From Agromyces subbeticus DSM 16689 (GTDB taxonomy: Bacteria > Actinomycetota > Actinomycetes > Actinomycetales > Microbacteriaceae): a stretch of DNA of 64,000 nucleotides. Made by a program: the position numbers and the translations under genes. The stretch covers positions 62,001 through 126,000 of the forward strand of contig NZ_ATXG01000002.1 of NCBI RefSeq assembly GCF_000421565.1, given 5' to 3'. Positions 1 to 8,083 of this stretch are shown here, one piece after another (the first letter of the stretch is position 1; each line of letters opens with the position of its first letter). The notes beneath the pieces were generated by a model. The model was not told the DNA's origin. It saw only the letters and a program-made list of their open reading frames with translations, and searched no databases.

Positions 1-942
1 CGCGACCCCGCTCCCGGCCGCATCGACGTGCCGAGCACGCTGCTCTCGCTCGCCGCCATGGGGCCCGTCGTCTACGGCATCAAGTCGCTCGCCACCGAGG
101 GCGTCTCGGGCGTCGGCATCCAGGCGATCGTGCTCGGGCTGTTCTGCGGGGTCTGGTTCGTGCGTCGCCAGCTGAAGTCCGATTCGCCGATGCTCGACGT
201 GCGGCTCTTCCGTCAGGGCTCCTTCGGCGGCGCCGTGCTCGTCAACCTCTTCAGCGTGATCGCGCTCGTCGGGTTCCTCTACTTCGTCTCGCAGCACCTG
301 CAACTCATCGCGGGCCTCAGCCCGGTGGCTGCGGGTCTCGCGCTGCTGCCCGGTCTCGTCGCGATGATCATCGCCGGTCTCGTCGTCGTGCCCATCGCGC
401 GCCGGGTGCGCCCGCGCATCCTCGTGCCGATTGCGTTGCTGCTCTCCGCGGCCGGCTACGCGGTCATCGCGCTCAGCGCGACGGCCGAGTCGATCGCGCC
501 GGTCGTGATCGCGTTCGTGCTGCTCGGCATCGGCATCGGAGCGGCCGAGACCGTCTCGAACGAACTCATCCTCTCGAGTGCGGCGCCCGAGAAGGCCGGC
601 GCCGCCTCGGCGGTCTCCGAGACGGCATACGAACTCGGGGCCGTGCTCGGCACCGCCGTGCTCGGCTCGATCCTCGCGGCGCACTTCCGCACAGCGCTCG
701 AGCTGCCGGCGGTGCTCACCACCGCGCAGGCCGCCGCGGCGCGCGAGACCCTCGCCGGCGCCATCGCGGTGGCGGAGCAACTGCCCGCCGCGATCGGCGA
801 GAAGCTCGCGGCATCCGCTGCCCTCGCCTTCGACGAGGGGGTCGTGATCACCTCGTTCATCGGGGTGGCGCTCATGGTCGCCGCGGCGCTCGTCGCCGCA
901 TTCGCGCTGCGCAATCCGAAGGCGGCCGTCACCCACGACTGA
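1..942 (+). CDS. DHA2-family MFS efflux transporter, C-terminal part (5' truncated by window edge)
   Basis: The reading frame is open from base 1, so the start lies upstream of the window; 313 residues are visible, ending at TGA 940-942. The protein is almost entirely hydrophobic, with about seven membrane segments. The segment around residues 10-50 (PSTLLSLAAMGPVVYGIKSL) and the later LRLFRQ-like loop (VRLFRQGSFGGA) are typical of the second half of 14-TM drug:H+ antiporters of the EmrB/QacA type. It would export hydrophobic compounds at the plasma membrane using the proton gradient; the substrate cannot be read from sequence. It ends 73 bp before leuB, which has its own promoter, so there is no evidence of co-regulation. 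Confidence 0.85.
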   Translation, partial: RDPAPGRIDVPSTLLSLAAMGPVVYGIKSLATEGVSGVGIQAIVLGLFCGVWFVRRQLKSDSPMLDVRLFRQGSFGGAVLVNLFSVIALVGFLYFVSQHLQLIAGLSPVAAGLALLPGLVAMIIAGLVVVPIARRVRPRILVPIALLLSAAGYAVIALSATAESIAPVVIAFVLLGIGIGAAETVSNELILSSAAPEKAGAASAVSETAYELGAVLGTAVLGSILAAHFRTALELPAVLTTAQAAAARETLAGAIAVAEQLPAAIGEKLAASAALAFDEGVVITSFIGVALMVAAALVAAFALRNPKAAVTHD

Positions 943-981
943 GCCTTCGTGATGCCGGGTGTCACCCGCGCGTGCGGCCAG

Positions 982-987
982 TACGCT
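982..987 (+). promoter_or_regulatory. -10 element (TACGCT) of leuB
   Basis: TACGCT matches the actinobacterial TAnnnT -10 pattern. It lies 28 nt before the leuB ATG, which allows a short leader containing the GAAGGAG ribosome-binding site at about 1004-1010. No convincing -35 is visible. The same hexamer precedes coaD at 51131. Confidence 0.5.
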
Positions 988-1015
988 GGGAGGGCTGGCG
1001 CACGAAGGAGCATTC

Positions 1016-2077
1016 ATGGTGGACACGGTCAAGCTCGCGGTCATTCCCGGTGACGGGATCGGACCCGAAGTGGTCGGTGAGGCGCTCAAGGCGCTCACCG
1101 CTGCAACCGAGGGAACGGATGTCGCCTTCGAGCAGACCCTGTTCTCGCTGGGGGCGACGCGCTACCTCGAGACCGGCGACGTGCTCACCGACGATGACCT
1201 CGAGGCCATCAGGGGCCACGACGCGATCCTGCTCGGTGCCGTCGGCGGCGCCCCCGGCGACCCCCGGCTGGCGGGTGCGAACATCGAGCGCGGCCTGCTG
1301 CTGAAGCTGCGCTTCGAGCTCGACCACTACGTGAACCTCCGGCCGTCGGTGCTCTACCCGGGCGTGCCGAGCCCGCTCGCGGCACCCGGCGATGTCGACT
1401 TCGTCGTCGTGCGCGAGGGCACCGAAGGCCCCTACGTCGGCAACGGCGGCGCCATTCGCGCGGGCACCCCGCACGAGGTGGCCAACGAGGTCTCGGTCAA
1501 CACCGCATACGGGGTCGAGCGGGTCGTGCGTTACGCGTTCGCCGCGGCATCCGCCCGACCGCGCAAGCAGCTCACGCTCGTGCACAAGACGAACGTGCTC
1601 GTCTTCGCAGGTTCGCTCTGGAAGCGCACGGTCGACGCCGTCGCCGCCGAGTTCCCGGGCGTCGCGGTCGACTACCTGCACGTCGACGCGGCCACGATCT
1701 TCCTCGTGACGAATCCTGCTAGATTCGATGTCATCGTCACGGACAACCTCTTCGGCGACATCCTCACCGATCTGGCCGGCGCAATCAGCGGCGGCATCGG
1801 CCTCGCAGCCTCGGGCAACATCAACCCCGACGGCCGATTCCCCAGCATGTTCGAGCCGGTTCACGGTTCCGCACCCGACATCGCAGGGAAGGGCATCGCA
1901 GACCCCACCGCCACGATCCTCTCCGTGGCACTCCTGCTCGGCCACCTCGGCCGGGCAGACGCTGCGGCGAAGGTGCAGCGGGCCGTCGTCGCCGACATCG
2001 CCGAACGCGGCGACACCCGGCGAACGACTTCAGAGGTCGGCGACGCCATCGCCGATCGCATCGGCGCACTCGACTGA
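1016..2077 (+). CDS. leuB: 3-isopropylmalate dehydrogenase
   Basis: Catalyses NAD-dependent oxidative decarboxylation of 3-isopropylmalate to 2-oxoisocaproate, the third step of leucine synthesis in the cytosol. The 353-residue product has the family hallmarks: [10 protein letters not shown] near the N terminus, NLRPS, the HKTNVL active-site strand, the metal-binding [10 protein letters not shown] segment, and the NAD-binding [13 protein letters not shown] loop. The ATG at 1016 is chosen over an upstream in-frame start at 959 because it follows GAAGGAG by 5-6 nt and begins directly with the conserved core. ilvE follows after 23 bp, so the two form a branched-chain amino acid operon. The partner genes leuC-leuD lie about 35 kb away in the same window. 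Confidence 0.96.
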   Translation: MVDTVKLAVIPGDGIGPEVVGEALKALTAATEGTDVAFEQTLFSLGATRYLETGDVLTDDDLEAIRGHDAILLGAVGGAPGDPRLAGANIERGLLLKLRFELDHYVNLRPSVLYPGVPSPLAAPGDVDFVVVREGTEGPYVGNGGAIRAGTPHEVANEVSVNTAYGVERVVRYAFAAASARPRKQLTLVHKTNVLVFAGSLWKRTVDAVAAEFPGVAVDYLHVDAATIFLVTNPARFDVIVTDNLFGDILTDLAGAISGGIGLAASGNINPDGRFPSMFEPVHGSAPDIAGKGIADPTATILSVALLLGHLGRADAAAKVQRAVVADIAERGDTRRTTSEVGDAIADRIGALD

Positions 2078-2100
2078 TCCAGCGCATCGAAGGACACATC

Positions 2101-3216
2101 ATGACGATCAACCTCCCGCTCCAGGCCCCATCCGCAGCCGGTCTCATCTGGCAGGTCATCCGCAACGAGCAGGCGAAGGCGCCCGCCGAACGCGAGGCGA
2201 TCCTCGCCGATCCCGGCTTCGGCAACCACTTCACCGACCACATGGTCGACATCTGCTGGTCGGAGAAGGGCGGATGGCATCGCCCGCGCGTCTCGCCCTA
2301 CGGCCCGATCTCGCTCGACCCGGCCGCTGCGGTGCTGCACTACGCGCAAGAGATCTTCGAGGGCATGAAGGCCTACCGTCACGCCGACGGGTCGATCCAC
2401 ACCTTCCGGCCGTTCGAGAACGCCGCCCGCATGCAGCGTTCGGCGCGGCGCATGGCGCTGCCCGAGCTGCCGAGCGAGTACTTCATCGAGTCCCTGAAGC
2501 AGCTCATCGCCGTCGACGCCGACTGGGTGCCGAGCGCACCCGAGACGAGCCTGTACCTGCGGCCGTTCATGTTCGCAAAAGAGGCCTTCCTCGGCGTGCG
2601 GCCCGCGAAGAAGGTCAACTACTACGTCATCGCGAGCCCCGCGGGCGCCTACTTCCCGGGCGGGGTCGAACCGGTGAACATCTGGCTGTCGACGCAGTAC
2701 TCGCGCGCCGGCAAGGGCGGCACGGGCGCCGCGAAGACCGGCGGCAACTACGCGTCGAGCCTGCTGCCGCAGGCCGAGGCCTACGAGAAGGGATGCCAGC
2801 AGGTCGCGTTCCTCGACGACGAGGGCAACCTCGAAGAGCTCGGCGGCATGAACATCGTGCTCGTCAAGCGCGACGGCACGCTCGTCACCCCCGAGTCGGA
2901 TTCGATCCTCGAGGGCATCACGCGCGACTCGATCCTGCAGCTCGCGACCGATCGCGGTCACGCGGTCGAGCGGCGCACGGTCTCGCTCGACGAGTGGCGC
3001 GACGGCGCGGCATCCGGTGACATCGTCGGCGCGTTCGCGTGCGGCACGGCCGCGGTCGTGGTGCCCATCGGGCGCCTGCTCGGCACCGATTTCGAGATCG
3101 CGCACACGGGTGCCGAGGCATCCACGCTCGCCCTCTCCCTGCGTCAGGAGCTCACCGACATCCAGTACGGTCGCGTCGAAGACCGCCACGGCTGGATGAC
3201 CCGTCTCGACGCGTGA
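2101..3216 (+). CDS. ilvE: Branched-chain amino acid aminotransferase
   Basis: A PLP enzyme of fold type IV that reversibly transfers the amino group of Leu, Ile or Val to 2-oxoglutarate, the last step of their synthesis. It is 371 residues long, typical of the bacterial group II enzymes. The PLP-binding lysine is Lys212 within AAKTGGNYASSLLPQ. The substrate-side motif YAQEIFEGMKAYR (about residue 81) and EELGGMNIVLV are also family signatures. It starts at ATG 2101, 23 bp after leuB, with a weak GAAGGA box. The pairing with leuB supports the branched-chain role. A 21-bp inverted repeat just downstream may end or protect the transcript. Confidence 0.96.
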   Translation: MTINLPLQAPSAAGLIWQVIRNEQAKAPAEREAILADPGFGNHFTDHMVDICWSEKGGWHRPRVSPYGPISLDPAAAVLHYAQEIFEGMKAYRHADGSIHTFRPFENAARMQRSARRMALPELPSEYFIESLKQLIAVDADWVPSAPETSLYLRPFMFAKEAFLGVRPAKKVNYYVIASPAGAYFPGGVEPVNIWLSTQYSRAGKGGTGAAKTGGNYASSLLPQAEAYEKGCQQVAFLDDEGNLEELGGMNIVLVKRDGTLVTPESDSILEGITRDSILQLATDRGHAVERRTVSLDEWRDGAASGDIVGAFACGTAAVVVPIGRLLGTDFEIAHTGAEASTLALSLRQELTDIQYGRVEDRHGWMTRLDA

Positions 3217-3237
3217 CGGCCGTCACGCCCGAGTTTC

Positions 3238-3317
3238 TTCGCTGAGTCGCAGGATGATTCGTGCGACATGCCGGCCGTGCGCGGCGTGCCGGGTGGATCA
3301 TCCTGCGACTCGGCGAA
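3238..3317. repeat. Long inverted repeat (21-bp arms, 38-nt loop) between ilvE and the FAH gene
   Basis: Arms 3238-3258 and 3297-3317 pair over 21 positions with one G-T wobble; the core is GAGTCGCAGGATGAT and its complement. The loop contains a smaller CCGGC/GCCGG stem (3271-3275 with 3288-3292). There is no T-run, so it is not a classical intrinsic terminator. It could act as a U-less terminator, an mRNA-stabilising hairpin, or a dispersed palindromic element. Confidence 0.75.
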
Positions 3318-3334
3318 CGCGCGGCAACGCTCAG

Positions 3335-3340
3335 TAGGCT
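3335..3340 (+). promoter_or_regulatory. -10 element (TAGGCT), leaderless start of the FAH gene
   Basis: TAGGCT ends 6 nt before ATG 3347, so transcription would start at or next to the start codon. Confidence 0.55.
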
Positions 3341-3346
3341 GAGGGC

Positions 3347-4120
3347 ATGAAGATCGCGCGTTTCAGCCACGACGACACCATCTCATTCGGCATCGTCGAC
3401 GAAGAGGAGCACGAGCTCGTCGTGCTGAAGGCCGACCCCATGTTCGCGGGCTTCGAGCCCACCGGTGAGCGCGTCAAGCTCACCGATGCCAAGCTGCTCG
3501 CCCCGGTGATCCCTCGCTCGAAGGTCGTCGCGGTCGGCAAGAACTATCGCGATCACGCTGCCGAGATGGGCGGCGACGCCCCGGCCGAGCCCCTGCTGTT
3601 CCTGAAGCCGAACACCTCCGTCGTCGGCCCCGGCGACGCGATCGTGCTGCCACGGCAGAGTGAACGCGTCGAGCACGAGGGCGAACTCGCGGTCGTCATC
3701 GGTCGCATCGCCAAGAACGTCGCCGAGGCCGACGCCGAAGACATCATCTTCGGCTACACCATCGCCAACGACGTGACCGCGCGCGATCTGCAGCAACGCG
3801 ACGGTCAGTGGGCCCGTGCCAAGGGCTTCGACTCCTTCTGCCCGCTCGGGCCGGTGATCGACACCCACGTCGACATCGAGACGGCCACGATCGAGACGAG
3901 TGTCAACGGCGAGCTGCGCCAGTCGGGTCGGCTCGCCGACATGGTGCACTCGGTGGCGGCGATCGTGGCCTACGCCTCGAGCGTCTTCACCCTGCTACCG
4001 GGCGACGTGATTCTCACGGGCACGCCGGCGGGCGTGGGCCCGATCGTCGACGGCGACACCGTCGAGGTCAGCGTCTCGGGTCTCGGCACCCTGTCGAATC
4101 CGGTGCGCTCAGCAGCCTGA
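3347..4120 (+). CDS. Fumarylacetoacetate hydrolase (FAH) family protein
   Basis: A cytosolic metal-dependent enzyme of the FAH superfamily, which cleaves C-C bonds of, isomerises or decarboxylates diketo acids (acylpyruvases, oxaloacetate decarboxylases, HpaG-like isomerases). The 257-residue product contains VAVGKNYRDHAAEMG, the metal ligands in VEHEGELAVVIG (two Glu) and the Asp of ANDVTARDLQ, and the closing TGTPAGVGPI loop. It is a single-domain member with a short N-terminal region. The exact substrate cannot be deduced; it is often annotated as 2-hydroxyhepta-2,4-diene-1,7-dioate isomerase, but no aromatic degradation genes are nearby. The start at 3347 is supported by the -10 just upstream. 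Confidence 0.9.
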   Translation: MKIARFSHDDTISFGIVDEEEHELVVLKADPMFAGFEPTGERVKLTDAKLLAPVIPRSKVVAVGKNYRDHAAEMGGDAPAEPLLFLKPNTSVVGPGDAIVLPRQSERVEHEGELAVVIGRIAKNVAEADAEDIIFGYTIANDVTARDLQQRDGQWARAKGFDSFCPLGPVIDTHVDIETATIETSVNGELRQSGRLADMVHSVAAIVAYASSVFTLLPGDVILTGTPAGVGPIVDGDTVEVSVSGLGTLSNPVRSAA

Positions 4121-4147
4121 ACGGGGAGCCTCGGGCGAGTTCGGGGC

Positions 4148-5179
4148 TCAACGCCCGAGGGCGCGCGCCGCGAGCTCGACGTCTTCCTCGTCGTTCCAGA
4201 GGTGGAACGCCGCTCGAGCGCGCCCGGCTCGCCCTGAGGCGGTGAGTCCGGCGGCACCGAGGGCCGCGAGTGCCGCGCCGTCGGCGTCGGGCCACGCCAC
4301 GATCGCGCTGTCGGAGGGCGCGAGCCCGATGCGCTCGCGGAACGCGTTGGCGAGCGCGACGTCGTGACGTCGCACCTCTTCCATGTCGAGTGAGGCCGCG
4401 AAGCCGAGCGCGGCCTCGGCACCGGCCCAGGCGTGCCAGGCGGGGGAGACGTCGAAGCGCCCTGCGTCGTCGGCGAGATGGAGGGCGGGCCCGTAGCACG
4501 AGGCCCACGGGTCGGCGCCCGAGTACCAGCCGGCGGTGTGCGGCGTCAGCGCTTCGAGTGCGCGCGCCGAGAACGCGGCGAAGGCGGCGCCCCTGGGCGC
4601 CGCGAGCCACTTGTAGGCGTGGCAGATGATGATGTCGGCCTCGAGGGCATCGGTCGGCATCCAGCCCGTGGCCTGCGTCGTGTCGACGAGTGTCAGGGCT
4701 CCGGCGTCGCGAGCCGCTTCGGCGACGGATGCCGCGTCGGCGAGCTCGCCCGTCGCCGACTGCACGAGCGAGTAGGAGACGAGCCAGGTCGACGGGGTCA
4801 CGGCGTCGGCGAGGGTGTCGAGCGGCACGTGGCTGATGCGCAGGTCGCTGCGGGCGAGGAACGGGCCGACGATCGATGAGAAGTCGCCCTCGGCGCAGAT
4901 GATCTCCGCACCGATCGGGGCCGATGCCGCGACGATGCCGGCGAAGACCGACACTTGTGAGCCGGTGGCGATCTCGCCGGGCGCGCGCCCGAGCAGCGTC
5001 GCGGCGTGGGCTCGCGCGCGCTCGAGGGCACTCGAATAGTCGGCACCGCTCGCGGTGCCGGCGCTCCATCGCTCGAGGTCCCGACGCACCGCGTCGCGGG
5101 TCACGTCGGCGGGAAGGCCGAGCGTGCAGGCTGCGAGGTAGCCGCGGCCGGCGGCGAAGCGTTCACGAGAGGGATGCAT
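4148..5179 (-). CDS. Aminotransferase class V-fold PLP-dependent enzyme
   Basis: A 343-residue fold type I PLP enzyme of the class V group (NifS/Csd/isopenicillin N epimerase-like). The PLP lysine is Lys190 in CHAYKWLAAPRG, and the cofactor Asp lies in LVDTTQATGWMP. The cysteine loop of cysteine desulfurases is not apparent, so desulfurase activity is unlikely; an epimerase, lyase or aminotransferase role is possible. It is transcribed divergently from a LysR-type regulator 81 bp away, the usual arrangement for a LysR target. It ends 27 bp from the convergent FAH gene. The start is the ATG at 5179; no strong ribosome-binding site precedes it. Confidence 0.85.
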   Translation of the reverse strand: MHPSRERFAAGRGYLAACTLGLPADVTRDAVRRDLERWSAGTASGADYSSALERARAHAATLLGRAPGEIATGSQVSVFAGIVAASAPIGAEIICAEGDFSSIVGPFLARSDLRISHVPLDTLADAVTPSTWLVSYSLVQSATGELADAASVAEAARDAGALTLVDTTQATGWMPTDALEADIIICHAYKWLAAPRGAAFAAFSARALEALTPHTAGWYSGADPWASCYGPALHLADDAGRFDVSPAWHAWAGAEAALGFAASLDMEEVRRHDVALANAFRERIGLAPSDSAIVAWPDADGAALAALGAAGLTASGRAGRARAAFHLWNDEEDVELAARALGR

Positions 5180-5248
5180 GTGTCCAGTCTCGATCGCCGC
5201 AATTCATTCGACAAGCGCCAGTGATCGATGACATACATGCGAACTCGT

Positions 5249-5254
5249 TATAAT
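5249..5254 (+). promoter_or_regulatory. Consensus -10 (TATAAT) of the LysR gene
   Basis: A perfect TATAAT ends 6 nt before ATG 5261, indicating a leaderless transcript. An ATG further upstream (5228) would lie before the promoter and is therefore rejected as the start. Confidence 0.7.
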
Positions 5255-5260
5255 TCGGCC

Positions 5261-6202
5261 ATGCCGGATGCCTCGATCGACTCCCTCGCCGCTGCGCTCG
5301 ACCTGCAGACCGTGCGGGTGGTGCGGCGCATCGCTGAACGCGGTTCGCTCACCGCAGCGGCCGACTCGCTCGGCTACAGCCAGCCCGCCGTGAGCCAGCA
5401 ACTGCGGCGGTTCGAGAGCCGCACGGGCATCGCCCTCGTCGAGCGAGTGGGCCGCGGCATCCGTCTGACCGAATCCGGGCGGGTGCTGGCCCGACACGCG
5501 CAAGCGGTGGCGACTGCCATCGAGGCGGCGGCCGACGAATTGGCCGAGATCCAGGGGCTCCGAGCCGGCCGGGTTCGTCTCGTCGCCTTCCCCTCCGCCT
5601 CGGCGACCCTCGTGCCGCGGTTGATCTCGGCGCTCGCCGCCGCCCACCCCGGCGTCGACATCACCTACGTCGAAGCCGAGCCGCCCGAGGCCGTGCAGGC
5701 GGTGCGTGCCGACCAGGCCGACCTGGCGATCACCTTCAGCTACCCCGGCGACCGTGACGACCCGCACCGGGCGAGCGCCCGCGGTCTCGAGGTGCGCGCG
5801 TTCGGTGAAGAGCCGATGCGACTCGTGCTGCCGGCCGGGCACGCCGCCGCGGCATCCGATGTCGTCGACCTCGAGGTGCTGCGCGACGAAGCGTGGATCG
5901 CCGGCTGCCCTCGTTGCCGAGGCCATCTGCTCGAGCTCGCCGGCACCGCCGGGTTCACGCCGCGCATCGCCTTCGAGACCGACAACTTCGTGGCCGTCGA
6001 GGGAATGGTCGCGCAGGGACTCGGCGTCGCCCTGCTGCCCGCGCTCGCACTCGCCGCCTCGCCGCGGCACGCCGATGTCGTCGCCAGGCCGACGGCGCGG
6101 GCCGACGTGCGATCGTTGCACCTCGTGACCGCACGGGGTGCCGATCGGGTGCCCGCGGTGGCCGCGGCACTGGCCGCACTGACGATGCTCGCCGCTCGAT
6201 AG
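5261..6202 (+). CDS. LysR-family transcriptional regulator
   Basis: A 313-residue regulator with an N-terminal winged helix-turn-helix (about residues 10-70; the segment [20 protein letters not shown] contains the recognition helix) and a C-terminal periplasmic-binding-like effector domain (about 95-300). It probably controls the divergent class V PLP enzyme gene and itself from the 81-bp gap between them. The ligand is unknown. The start is placed at 5261 because a perfect TATAAT ends 6 nt upstream; starting at 5228 would add 11 unconserved residues and precede the promoter. It ends 11 bp before gltX. Confidence 0.9.
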   Translation: MPDASIDSLAAALDLQTVRVVRRIAERGSLTAAADSLGYSQPAVSQQLRRFESRTGIALVERVGRGIRLTESGRVLARHAQAVATAIEAAADELAEIQGLRAGRVRLVAFPSASATLVPRLISALAAAHPGVDITYVEAEPPEAVQAVRADQADLAITFSYPGDRDDPHRASARGLEVRAFGEEPMRLVLPAGHAAAASDVVDLEVLRDEAWIAGCPRCRGHLLELAGTAGFTPRIAFETDNFVAVEGMVAQGLGVALLPALALAASPRHADVVARPTARADVRSLHLVTARGADRVPAVAAALAALTMLAAR

Positions 6203-6205
6203 CAT
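6200..6205 (+). promoter_or_regulatory. -10 element (TAGCAT) of gltX
   Basis: TAGCAT overlaps the LysR stop codon and ends 8 nt before the gltX ATG, fitting a leaderless or near-leaderless mRNA. Confidence 0.45.
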
Positions 6206-6213
6206 TGAGGCGT

Positions 6214-7728
6214 ATGTCTGAGACAGCTCACCCCACGACCCAGGCCACCGGCAGTGACATCCGTGTGCGTTTCTGCCCTTCGCCGACCGGCACGCCGCAT
6301 GTCGGCCTCGTGCGCACGGCGCTCTTCAACTGGGCCTACGCCCGGCATACCGGAGGCACGTTCGTCTTCCGCGTCGAAGACACCGATGCCGCACGCGACA
6401 GCGAAGAGAGCTACGAGCAGATCCTCGACGCCCTCACCTGGCTCGGCCTCGACTGGAACGAGGGCGTCGGCGTCGGCGGCCCCCACGAGCCCTACCGTCA
6501 GTCGCAGCGCGCCGACATCTACGCCGACGTCATCGAACGGCTGAAGGCGTCGGGCCACGTCTACGAGAGCTACTCGAACGCCGAAGAGATCGACGCCCGC
6601 AACGAGGCCGCCGGGCGTCCGAAGCAGCTCGGCTACGACAACTTCGACCGCGACCTCACTGACGAGCAGCGCGCCGCGTTCCGCGCAGAGGGCCGCGAGC
6701 CTGCGCTGCGCCTGCGGGTCCCCGAGGTCGACCTCGGGTTCGACGACCTCGTGCGCGGCGAGATCACGTTCCCCGCCGGCACCACCACCGACTTCGTGGT
6801 CGTGCGGCCGAACGGCGCACCGCTCTACACTCTCGTGAACCCCGTCGACGACGCGCTCATGGGCATCACGCACGTGCTGCGCGGCGAAGACCTGCTCTCG
6901 TCGACTCCTCGCCAGATCGCGCTGTACCACGCGCTCATCGACATCGGCGTGACCGGCTTCGTGCCGCGCTTCGGCCACCTGCCCTACGTCATGGGCGAGG
7001 GCAACAAGAAGCTCTCCAAGCGCGACCCCGAGTCGAACCTGTTCCACCACCGCGACCGCGGCTTCATTCCCGAGGGGCTGCTCAATTACCTCGCGCTGCT
7101 CGGCTGGGGCTTCTCGGCCGACCGCGACGTGTTCAGCCGTGATGAACTCGTCGCCGCATTCGACGTGGCGAACGTGAACCCCAACCCGGCGCGCTTCGAC
7201 CTGAAGAAGGCCGAGGCGATCAACGGCGACCACATCCGCCAGCTCGACGTCGCCGACTTCGCCGCTCGCACGGTGCCGTACCTGCAGGCGGCAGGAGCGG
7301 TCAGCACTCCGATCACGCCGGGTGAAGAGGCGCTGCTGGCCCAAGGGGCGCCGCTCGTGCAGGAGCGCATCGCGTTGCTGGGCGAGGCGCCCGGCATGCT
7401 GGGCTTCCTGTTCACGGATGCCGCGGGGCTCGACTTCGACGAGACCGCTGTCTCCGCGCTCACCGCCGACGCGCCCACGGTGCTCGCGGCCGCGCGCGAC
7501 GCCCTCGACCGACTGCCCGCCGAGGAATGGACGCACGAGCAGATCGAAGAGGCCCTTCGGGCGGCGCTCGTCGACGGCCTCGCGCTCAAGCCGCGCGTCG
7601 CTTTCGGCGCAGTGCGCACGGCGATCTCGGGCCGGCGCGTCTCACCGCCGCTGTTCGAGTCCATGCAGATCCTCGGCAAGGTCGACTCGATCGAGCGCAT
7701 CGATCGGCTCTCGGCGCTCATCGCCTGA
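6214..7728 (+). CDS. gltX: Glutamyl-tRNA synthetase
   Basis: A class I aminoacyl-tRNA synthetase that charges tRNA-Glu with glutamate; in actinobacteria it usually also mischarges tRNA-Gln for GatCAB amidation. It is 504 residues long, the normal size. The ATP-site HIGH-type motif appears as [16 protein letters not shown] near residue 22, and the KMSKS-type loop as KKLSKRD near residue 265; FRVEDTD and LRGEDLL are further signatures. It starts at ATG 6214; the frame upstream is open but belongs to the LysR gene in another frame. A tRNA-Gln and a tRNA-Glu gene lie downstream in the same window. Confidence 0.97.
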   Translation: MSETAHPTTQATGSDIRVRFCPSPTGTPHVGLVRTALFNWAYARHTGGTFVFRVEDTDAARDSEESYEQILDALTWLGLDWNEGVGVGGPHEPYRQSQRADIYADVIERLKASGHVYESYSNAEEIDARNEAAGRPKQLGYDNFDRDLTDEQRAAFRAEGREPALRLRVPEVDLGFDDLVRGEITFPAGTTTDFVVVRPNGAPLYTLVNPVDDALMGITHVLRGEDLLSSTPRQIALYHALIDIGVTGFVPRFGHLPYVMGEGNKKLSKRDPESNLFHHRDRGFIPEGLLNYLALLGWGFSADRDVFSRDELVAAFDVANVNPNPARFDLKKAEAINGDHIRQLDVADFAARTVPYLQAAGAVSTPITPGEEALLAQGAPLVQERIALLGEAPGMLGFLFTDAAGLDFDETAVSALTADAPTVLAAARDALDRLPAEEWTHEQIEEALRAALVDGLALKPRVAFGAVRTAISGRRVSPPLFESMQILGKVDSIERIDRLSALIA

Positions 7729-7763
7729 CCGTAGGGGCGCCCGTCGCCTGAGCGCTGCTCAGT

Positions 7764-7792
7764 TTGGCGGGCGTCAATCGGTAGGCTAGAGT
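7764..7792 (+). promoter_or_regulatory. Promoter of tRNA-Gln
   Basis: -35 TTGGCG (7764-7769), 17-bp spacer, -10 TAGAGT (7787-7792). It lies 34 bp before the mature tRNA. Confidence 0.7.
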
Positions 7793-7825
7793 TACATGTC
7801 GGCCGGGGACTTCGGTTTCGGCCAT

Positions 7826-7900
7826 TGGGGTATGGTGTAATTGGCAACACGGCGGTTTCTGGTACCGTTGTTCTTGGTTCGAGTCCAGGTACCCCAGCCA
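7826..7900 (+). tRNA. tRNA-Gln (anticodon CTG), CCA encoded
   Basis: The acceptor stem TGGGGTA (7826-7832) pairs with TACCCCA (7890-7896). The D arm, an anticodon stem GCGGT/ACCGT around loop TTCTGGT (anticodon CTG), and a T arm CTTGG-TTCGAGT-CCAGG complete the cloverleaf. Discriminator G is followed by an encoded CCA ending at 7900. It is followed directly by an intrinsic terminator. Confidence 0.95.
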
Positions 7901-7913
7901 GTTTTTTGAGAAG

Positions 7914-7937
7914 AAGGCCCGGTCATCCGGGCCTTTT
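7914..7937 (+). terminator. Intrinsic terminator after tRNA-Gln
   Basis: Stem AAGGCCCGG / CCGGGCCTT with a 4-nt TCAT loop, running into TTTTCTGTTT. Confidence 0.85.
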
Positions 7938-8083
7938 CTGTTTCTCTCCCACGGGTTGCGATATCGACGGTCGCTGGGCTGGACATCCGGGGTGCGCTGC
8001 GCTTGCATGGACATGTCGGCACCGTTCGAGTTCGCCCTACGGCTCGAAGGTGACGTGAGATGCCGACAGGAGATGGGTGAGCC

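Noticed and set aside
4148-5179. Cysteine desulfurase function for the class V PLP enzyme
   Set aside because: The PLP lysine is present, but no catalytic cysteine loop typical of NifS/SufS is apparent and no Fe-S assembly genes are nearby.
5228-5260. Upstream ATG as start of the LysR gene
   Set aside because: It would lie upstream of the perfect TATAAT at 5249-5254, which ends 6 nt before the ATG at 5261.
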